Assembly: GCA_963781595.1 (NCBI GenBank) | Contig: CAWAGG010000006.1 | Span: 372,001 to 436,000 of the forward strand | Source of the DNA: JBEDUK01 sp963781595 | GTDB lineage: Bacteria > Actinomycetota > UBA4738 | Length of the DNA stretch: 64,000 nt | Reading direction: 5' to 3' | Shown here: positions 59,301 to 64,000 of the stretch, piece after piece | Layout: each line of letters starts with the position of its first letter | Position numbering within the stretch: the first letter of the stretch is position 1 | Translations under genes and position numbers: made by a program | Notes under the pieces: generated by a model | What the model saw: the letters and a program-made list of their open reading frames with translations, nothing else | Database searches by the model: none | What the model was told of the DNA's origin: nothing

Positions 59301-59537
59301 CCGGGCGGAGCCGAACACCGCGAGGGCCTCGTCGCCGCGGAGCTCGATCAGCCGACCGCCGTGCGCCGCGATGTGCTCGCGGGCGATCCCCGCGAACCGG
59401 GCGGCGAGCGCGGCCGCCGCCTCGTCCCCCCGTCGTTGCGTGAACGACGTGTAGCCGCGGACGTCCGCGATCAGGAACGTCCGGATCGCGGCCTCTCCCT
59501 CGGCGACGGCGTCGGTCGGTTGCTCTGCGTCGGTCAC
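56388..59537 (-). CDS. Class III nucleotide cyclase / beta-propeller / peptide-binding-protein fusion
   Basis: A 1049-residue protein in four parts. Cyclase (~16-140): metal Asp25 in LIADVRGYTSF, Asp69 in IELRGDEALAVF, transition-state Asn128 and Arg132 in LNLAARL. The purine-specifying Lys is Glu65, as in guanylyl cyclases, and the partner position is Gly. One helix (214-233, ILIGAVIAVLAATLIPIALL). A beta-propeller with seven or so YVTN/Vgb-type repeats (GDGAVWVTDSGN..., GSGGVWVANSLDDTVSRIDPRTG). An SBP_bac_5 oligopeptide-binding domain (about 570-1049, with DPAFVGAGWPLLGLVYDSLV and RVRRALAYALDRDRMA). GTG 59537 is chosen since a -10 like GATAAT lies at 59569-59574; an ATG at 59648 is the alternative. 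The predicted role is an extracellular-ligand-gated cyclase. Confidence 0.88.
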   Translation of the reverse strand: MTDAEQPTDAVAEGEAAIRTFLIADVRGYTSFTQRRGDEAAAALAARFAGIAREHIAAHGGRLIELRGDEALAVFGSARRAIHAALELQSAFVEQTEADPTLPLPVGIGLDAGEAVPVEDGFRGGALNLAARLCSRAGPGDVLASQEVVHLARTVPGARYEDQGEFQLKGLDHPVRAVRVLAEGSDLRSRIAPFVPEPIVPPRRRSFASRHRGILIGAVIAVLAATLIPIALLRKDAPAGLPGVSANSVGLLDPRTGTIRQEVGLHVVPSQVAADRTTAWVTSEADGSVSRIDLRSGSVQRIQAGSNPTGITYGDGAVWVTDSGNRSLERINPATDTVVQQIPVGNSPRSVAVGSGGVWVANSLDDTVSRIDPRTGHPSLTIPVGGTPVAIALGDGAVWTANSTDGTVSRIDLGTAPVVRSITVGNGPDAIAFADGAIWVANGLDGTVSRIDPATDTETDRLPVEEGPTSLAASGGSLWVASQFGAALSRIDLGTRRVTDHVALGSAPVGTAIGGGLLLVSTRGSPAGHRGGTLTIVSPAETAPGSFDPAFVGAGWPLLGLVYDSLVGYKRVGGIDGSTLVPDLATSLPTPTEGGTVYTFSLERNLLFSDGTPVRAGDVRRSFERALRLDRDQATLALGGIVGADGCSKDACDLSSGIVTDDAAGTVTFRLRSPDAEFLYKLALPPVAVVSGSSPMEKVSEGPPGTGPYMIGERTPTEVTLVRNPHFHLWSAAAQPDGFPDRIAWRSGGTADQAVARVESGDADYFGIQGDTPSKRSLAEIATSYTAQAHLSTLLATWSLYLNTRVQPFDDPRVRRALAYALDRDRMAALYPQKATVTCQVIPPNFIGYQPYCPYTVSPNPAGTWTAADLVKARSLIPASDEGETVTVWSWQGFAAVSRYVVGVLNDLGFHARLHATPDFFAFYQHVADSRNRAQIAGLYFLTSDPLPSELVDPTFTCDGFERASPQNFNVSEFCDPSLDALIRRATQTQVSDPHTSRVIWTKVDRELVDRAPAIPAVIPETLDLVSPRVGNYQHNPAWGVLIDQLWVR

Positions 59538-59758
59538 GGCAGCTGGGCCCCGGCGAGCCCTCGCCGCGATTATCGGGACCCGTCGTCGGTATCGCCAGCA
59601 TCCCGTTCGCCGGCTGGTCGGTCCGACGCTGAACGCGGATCCGTCCATGGCACCTCGCTCGGGCTCCGAGCGGCATCTCAGGTCACGATCCCGTCCGTCG
59701 GCCGGTCGCCGTGGGAAAGGTCATCCGACGCCAGCGGCGCTCGGACCGTGCCGGCGCA

Positions 59759-60886
59759 TCACGAGCGGGTGGTGGCCAGATCCCGGCCGCTTCGCTCCGG
59801 GCGCGCGGTCGCCTGCGACGCGATGTGCCGGGCGACGTGCTCCGCGTCCCTGCCGACGCCGACGAGGACGGCCGACGTCGCCGCGAATTGGAACTCGAGC
59901 CCGACGAAGAACAGCCCCCTCTGCGTCGGCACGATGCCCCGCTCCTGTATCGGCCCTCCGCCGTCGCCGAAGATGGGCAGATCGATCCAGGAGAAGCCGT
60001 GCTGGAAGCCGGTGCACCAGATGACGTTGGCAACATCGACGACACGCGCGTCGGCGAGCTCGGGGCGCCCGTCCCTGACCCCGACCGTTCGAGGCACCAT
60101 CTCGACCCCTGCGGCGATGAGATCGGTGACCTTCACGCGGATCAAGGGTGCGCCCTGCGCGGCGAGCTTCGGCAGCACCTTCCGCCCGACGGGCGTCCGA
60201 AGCGTCAACACGTGATGTCCGATGAAGCGAACCACGGGGAGCGCGAACCGAGCGGTCGCCGGGCCGTGGCGGAAGGGGATCTCGCCCGATGGCGAGCCGG
60301 ACACCGAGGTTCGATGCGTCCGGCTCACCTCGAGCGCGATCTCGGCCCCCGAGTTGCCCAACCCGACCACCAGGACCTGCCCCTCGTTCAGCTGCGACGG
60401 GTTCCGGTACGCGGACGAATGCATCTGGACGATCCCCCGCTCGAGCCGAGGGGCGAACGGTGGGACCCTCGGGACCTGGCCGGCGCCGCTCGCGACGACG
60501 ACGTTGTCGGCCACGAACCGCTGGCCGCCGGCCGAGACGACGAAGAGGTCCCCGTGCGCGGTGAGCCCATCGACGCGGGTGCGCGTCCGAACCGGCAACT
60601 CGAACCTCGCCACGTAGCTCTCGAGATAGTCGGCCATCTCGTCCTTCGTTGGGAACGACACGCCGCGTGCCGGGAACCGCATGCCGGGCAAGCCGTCATA
60701 ACGCGCGGGCGTGAACAGCCGTAGCGAGTCCCACCGCTCGCGCCACGCATCGCCGATCCGCGGGTGGGCATCGAGGATGACGAACGGGCGACCGCGCCTC
60801 GCCAGGTGGTAGCCGGTCGCTAGACCGGCCTGCCCGCCGCCCACGATCACGGTCTCGATCCGTTCCGTGGCCATTCCGACGTTCAT
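59759..60886 (-). CDS. FAD-dependent monooxygenase-like protein (FMO/BVMO group)
   Basis: A 375-residue flavoprotein with FAD motif VIVGGGQAGLATGYHLARRG, IGDAWRERWDSLRLFTPARYD, NADPH motif VLVVGLGNSGAEIALEVSR and IWCTGFQHGFSWIDLPIFG. This is the actinobacterial group often annotated as flavin monooxygenases or CzcO-like. Oxidation substrate unknown. ATG 60886 follows GGGAGGTG. It is downstream of the LuxR gene in the same direction. Confidence 0.88.
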   Translation of the reverse strand: MNVGMATERIETVIVGGGQAGLATGYHLARRGRPFVILDAHPRIGDAWRERWDSLRLFTPARYDGLPGMRFPARGVSFPTKDEMADYLESYVARFELPVRTRTRVDGLTAHGDLFVVSAGGQRFVADNVVVASGAGQVPRVPPFAPRLERGIVQMHSSAYRNPSQLNEGQVLVVGLGNSGAEIALEVSRTHRTSVSGSPSGEIPFRHGPATARFALPVVRFIGHHVLTLRTPVGRKVLPKLAAQGAPLIRVKVTDLIAAGVEMVPRTVGVRDGRPELADARVVDVANVIWCTGFQHGFSWIDLPIFGDGGGPIQERGIVPTQRGLFFVGLEFQFAATSAVLVGVGRDAEHVARHIASQATARPERSGRDLATTRS

Positions 60887-61039
60887 CCGTGCACCTCCCG
60901 TCCGGGTTCGGTCATGCGATGGTGTTCGGATCCACCGCGGGCCGAACGCTCCTCGGCAACACGCGGCGATCGTACGGGCGACCCCTGGGCCGGGGCTTCG
61001 GGAGAAGCACCCATCCGCCTCCCGGCGCCGTGGGTATTC

Positions 61040-62698
61040 CTATGGAGTCCGGCGAACGAAGTCGTGCTCGTACGCGTACGCCGTCGCCGCGGAGCGGGAC
61101 GGGAGGTCGAGCTTGGTGAAGATGTTGCTCACGTGACGAGCGACGGTCTTCTCGCTGATGAAGAGCTCGGCGGCGATGGCCCGGTTCGTCTTGCCGGCGG
61201 CGACGAGCCGCAAGACCTCGACCTCGCGCCCCGTCAGTCCTCCTGAAGCCTGGACCGTCGGTTCCGAGAGCTCCGCGAGGAGCGTGAGCGCGGGAACCGC
61301 GCCGAGGTGCTCGAACACGGAGCGAGCCGCCCCAAGTTCCATCTCCCACGCATCGAGATCCCCGAGCTCCCGGCACGCGACTCCGATCAGGACGCGCACG
61401 CGAGCGGCGTCGTACGGCGCATCGAGTTCGCGCCACGTAGCGAGCGAGCGGCGTAGCTCGTCGAGCGCGTCCCGGGGCTTGCCCTCGGCCAGCGAGACCG
61501 CGCCGCCGGCGTACCTCGACGCGGCCAGGAGGAACGGTGCACCGACGTCATCAGCGATCGCTGAGAGCCCATCCGAGGCGGCCCGGGCCGCACCGACGTC
61601 GTCCGCGGAGAGCAGCACCTCGACGTACGCGGGGAGCAGCCTGGACCGACCCAGCGGGTCATGCGCCTCGTCGACCTCTCGCCTCAGTGCCGCGACGGCG
61701 GCACCGACCTGGCCCTGCGCCAGTCGGAGTAGCGCGAGGCCTGGATACGGCGTTCGGCTGTGCTCGCTGGCACGTCGGTATGCGGCTTCGGCCTCGACGG
61801 ACTCGCCGCGGAGCCGATGGAGCTCGGCCATCTGATACAGCGCGGCGCCCACCGCCGGTTGGTCGGGCGGGTCCGAGAGCCGTTCGTGCGCCCGTCGAAC
61901 CTCGTCGACGGCCTCCCCCCACGACCCGTGGAGCTGCATGAGCTCTGCACGGTGAACGAGGCATTGGCCGCGGTAGAGCACGAGGTCGGGTTGCGAGTCG
62001 CACCAATCGCTGAGTGCTGCCGTCCATTCCGCTGCACGACGGAGGTCGAAGACGTCGCGACATCCCTCGATCACTCCGCAGTAGACGTCGCCGGCCACGA
62101 TCGGCGACACCTCGCCGGCCGTGACCGCGACCATCGCTTCGTCGAGCAGCGCCGTTCCCTCGGTGATGTCGCCCATGACCAGAAGGCTCCGGCCACGACC
62201 CATCGACGCGATCGCCGCCAGATCGGGGTCGGCGAAGCGCTCGGCGATCTCTCCTGCCTCGACGAAGAGCTTCAGCGCCGTCGTCACGTCGCCGGCTTCG
62301 ACGGACCCGATCGCGGCCGGCACGAGGAGGTACCCGGACTCGACGCAGTCCCGCCCGTGTTCGTCGAGGATGCGTCGGGCGCGGCCGAGCCACCCGGCAC
62401 CACGGGCCATGTCGCCCTTATGCAGGAACACGAACGCGAGCCAGAACGCGCATCGAGCCGCTCGAACGGGATCGCCCGCACGCAGGCTCTCGCGATGCTC
62501 GCGCGTCCAGGCGGTGGCGCTCTCGTCGTCTCGTCCGATCAGGTAGGCCGCTTCCGCGAGGCGTTCGAGGTCGTCGAGCGCCAGCGGCGACCGTTGGTCA
62601 GCGGCCGACAGCGAGGCGACGGCCTCCCCCCAACCCCTCCGCTCGAAGGCCTCCCGCCCTCGACCGAGCGCGTCTCCGGTGCCCAGAAGCGCTCCCAT
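61040..62698 (-). CDS. LuxR-family regulator with TPR-like N-terminus
   Basis: A 552-residue regulator. About 480 residues of helical TPR-like repeats (RRGWGEAVASLSAADQ, CVESGYLLVPAAIGSVEAGDVTTALKLFVEAG, VGAALYQMAELHRLRGESVEAEAAYRRA) are followed by a GerE HTH (GLTGREVEVLRLVAAGKTNRAIAAELFISEKTVARHVSNIFTKL). It lacks the AAA/STAND ATPase domain of full LuxR-LAL regulators such as MalT. The signal and targets are unknown; the FMO gene downstream is an obvious candidate. Confidence 0.9.
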   Translation of the reverse strand: MGALLGTGDALGRGREAFERRGWGEAVASLSAADQRSPLALDDLERLAEAAYLIGRDDESATAWTREHRESLRAGDPVRAARCAFWLAFVFLHKGDMARGAGWLGRARRILDEHGRDCVESGYLLVPAAIGSVEAGDVTTALKLFVEAGEIAERFADPDLAAIASMGRGRSLLVMGDITEGTALLDEAMVAVTAGEVSPIVAGDVYCGVIEGCRDVFDLRRAAEWTAALSDWCDSQPDLVLYRGQCLVHRAELMQLHGSWGEAVDEVRRAHERLSDPPDQPAVGAALYQMAELHRLRGESVEAEAAYRRASEHSRTPYPGLALLRLAQGQVGAAVAALRREVDEAHDPLGRSRLLPAYVEVLLSADDVGAARAASDGLSAIADDVGAPFLLAASRYAGGAVSLAEGKPRDALDELRRSLATWRELDAPYDAARVRVLIGVACRELGDLDAWEMELGAARSVFEHLGAVPALTLLAELSEPTVQASGGLTGREVEVLRLVAAGKTNRAIAAELFISEKTVARHVSNIFTKLDLPSRSAATAYAYEHDFVRRTP

Positions 62699-62853
62699 CC
62701 GTGAGCTTCGCTACGGTTGCCGGCGATCGGAAGCGGGCCGGTCCACCACGAGGAACCTTACAGAACGGCCGTCGCCCGCTCGGCGCGATCCGGGGGGTCG
62801 GTGGGTGCGCCCCAGTCGAGGCGGGCGAGGTCGTGCCCGGGGGAGGGGCGCCG

Positions 62854-63273
62854 TCAGCGCGGTTCCATGATCGACTGGCCGACCTCGATCAGGTGGCCGT
62901 CGGGGTCCCGGATGTACGCGCGGATCTCGCGGCCATGGTCCTTCGGCTCGGTCAGGAACTCAGCGCCCTTCGCCGACCACTCCTGGTAGGCCGTCTGGAT
63001 GTCCGCGACGCGCACGTTGAGGAACGCGCTCGTGCGGTTCGGGTCGGCCGGCGTCGTCAGGGTCACGGTCGGCTTGTCGTCCGTGGGACCGCCGCCCTCG
63101 TTGAGGATGATCCACGAGTTGGCGACCTTCATGATCACCGGATCGCGCTCGATCAGGACCTGCCCGTCGAACAGCGACCGATAGAAGTCCCGCGACCGGT
63201 CCTGGTCGGACACCACGAGGAAGTGCGTCAGCACGAAGCCCTCGGTCGGCGCGGGGAAATCCTCCAGGCTCAT
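62854..63273 (-). CDS. VOC-family (glyoxalase/bleomycin-resistance) protein
   Basis: A 139-residue VOC-fold protein with two beta-alpha-beta-beta-beta units: FVLTHFLVVSDQDRSRDFYRSLFDG and SAFLNVRVADIQTAYQEWSAKGAEFLTEP, with HGREIRAYIRDPDGHLIEVGQ. The likely metal-binding residues are His17 and the final Glu of HLIEVGQ. The enzyme or resistance role is unknown. ATG with GGAAGGTG upstream. Confidence 0.85.
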   Translation of the reverse strand: MSLEDFPAPTEGFVLTHFLVVSDQDRSRDFYRSLFDGQVLIERDPVIMKVANSWIILNEGGGPTDDKPTVTLTTPADPNRTSAFLNVRVADIQTAYQEWSAKGAEFLTEPKDHGREIRAYIRDPDGHLIEVGQSIMEPR

Positions 63274-63481
63274 ACGGCACCTTCCTTCCTGACCGGGTAC
63301 CGGTCATCCGCGGCTCGCACGGCCGGGCTCGGGCGATCCCATCCCTGGTTGGTCGAACGTCGGCGAGGCGTTGCATCTTCCGGTGCCGCCCGCCGATCGG
63401 CCAGCCTATCCCCATGTGACTGGTGACGAACGTCGACGGGTCCGTGGAATCGCTGAGCCTCGGTCCCGGTTGCTCCACCGC

Positions 63482-63997
63482 ATGGAGACGTGGGACGCGA
63501 TCCGGGCTCGCCGGAGCGTCCGGAGCTTCACCGACGAGCCGCTGACGGAGGCCGAGATCGACCGGATACTCGAGGCCGGCCGGCGCGCGCCGTCGGCGGG
63601 CAACTCGCAGCCGTGGGACCTGGTGCTCGTGACCGACCGTGCGCGGCTCGAGGAGCTGGCCACCGTCTGGCAGGGCGCCCGGCACATCGCCAGATCGGCC
63701 GCGACGATCGCGATCGTGGCGCCGATCACCGATGACGAACGGCGCGGCGGGTTCATCGAGTACGACCTCGGCCAGCTGACGCTGCAGATGGCCATCGCCG
63801 CGGCCGACCTAGGGATCGGGAGCGGCCACGCGGCGATCGGGGACCAGGAGCTGTTCCGACGCCTGCTCGGTGTCCCGGAAGGCTACCGTGGCGCTGCCCT
63901 CCTCGCGCTCGGCCATCCGGCGGACCGTCCGCTCGCGCCGCTGGAACGGCCGAACCGCCGACCGTTCGACGACGTCGTCCACCGCGGCGCGTGGTGA
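63482..63997 (+). CDS. Nitroreductase family protein
   Basis: A 171-residue FMN-dependent nitroreductase-like protein. FMN-binding RARRSVRSFTDEPLTEAEI, the AGRRAPSAGNSQPWDLVLV loop and AIAAADLGIGSGHAAIGDQELFRRLLGVPEGYRGAALLALGHPAD. It is short, lacking the long central insert of NfsB types, and may be a dehydratase- or dehalogenase-like member. It is divergent from the VOC gene with a 208-bp gap. Substrate unknown. Confidence 0.88.
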   Translation: METWDAIRARRSVRSFTDEPLTEAEIDRILEAGRRAPSAGNSQPWDLVLVTDRARLEELATVWQGARHIARSAATIAIVAPITDDERRGGFIEYDLGQLTLQMAIAAADLGIGSGHAAIGDQELFRRLLGVPEGYRGAALLALGHPADRPLAPLERPNRRPFDDVVHRGAW

Positions 63998-64000
63998 GCG

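Overview
The window is high-GC DNA (roughly 70%), densely packed with genes, with clear bacterial codon bias. It looks like a deep-branching actinomycete chromosome close to the replication origin. Its left edge, parB / cwlM / trxA / trxB / anti-sigma / ECF sigma / murJ / DUF6049 / NUDIX / pcnA, reproduces the mycobacterial origin-proximal order Rv3917c-Rv3907c. The ino1-PadR pair (compare Rv0046c-Rv0047c), the OB-fold + TrkA pair + APC permease set (compare Rv2690c-Rv2694c) and the topA / MFS-dTMP kinase fusion / holB order (known in Streptomyces) all support Actinomycetota. TopA carries about four C-terminal zinc modules, unlike mycobacterial TopA, which fits a lineage outside the classical Actinomycetes. 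I cannot name a genus.

Layout. 1-11 kb: chromosome partition and cell-envelope/redox block. 11-13.4 kb: small secreted proteins, then divergent nickel superoxide dismutase and its maturation protease. 13.3-17.5 kb: TMEM175-like channel, MFS transporter, inositol-phosphate synthase with its PadR regulator and a five-copy 13-bp operator-like array. 17.6-22.6 kb: secreted BNR-repeat protein, then an alkaline-phosphatase-superfamily gene and a polysaccharide flippase gene, both with many frame breaks. 22.6-30.5 kb: F420-type oxidoreductase, LOG-like protein, MrfA-type helicase, cation exchanger, LytR-CpsA-Psr protein and secreted proteins of unknown role. 30.5-45.4 kb: ion and membrane-energy region, with three KimA/APC-type permeases, NhaA, H+-pyrophosphatase, two TrkA/RCK proteins and an HD-domain protein, interrupted by a GT-C-like membrane protein of atypical composition. 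45.5-55.2 kb: anchored lipoprotein-like protein, P450, DedA, topA, MFS-Tmk fusion, holB and tRNA-Thr(CGT). 55.4-64 kb: accessory metabolic genes, a LuxR regulator, and a large class III cyclase / beta-propeller / peptide-binding-protein fusion.

The 30-45 kb genes plausibly act together: H+-PPase and NhaA set H+/Na+ gradients, KimA-like permeases move K+, and the RCK proteins gate K+ uptake. In the left block, translational overlaps (GTGA/ATGA) tie the TadE-like protein, sigma factor and anti-sigma factor into one unit. Many genes have a TANNNT -10 element only 6-12 nt before the start codon, suggesting frequent leaderless transcription. No CRISPR array, insertion sequence or prophage was seen.

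Caution on sequence quality: topA, which is normally essential, contains about four indels, and the 19.4-22.6 kb genes contain about ten, with conserved protein sequence continuing across each break. These are more likely assembly or sequencing indels than real decay.
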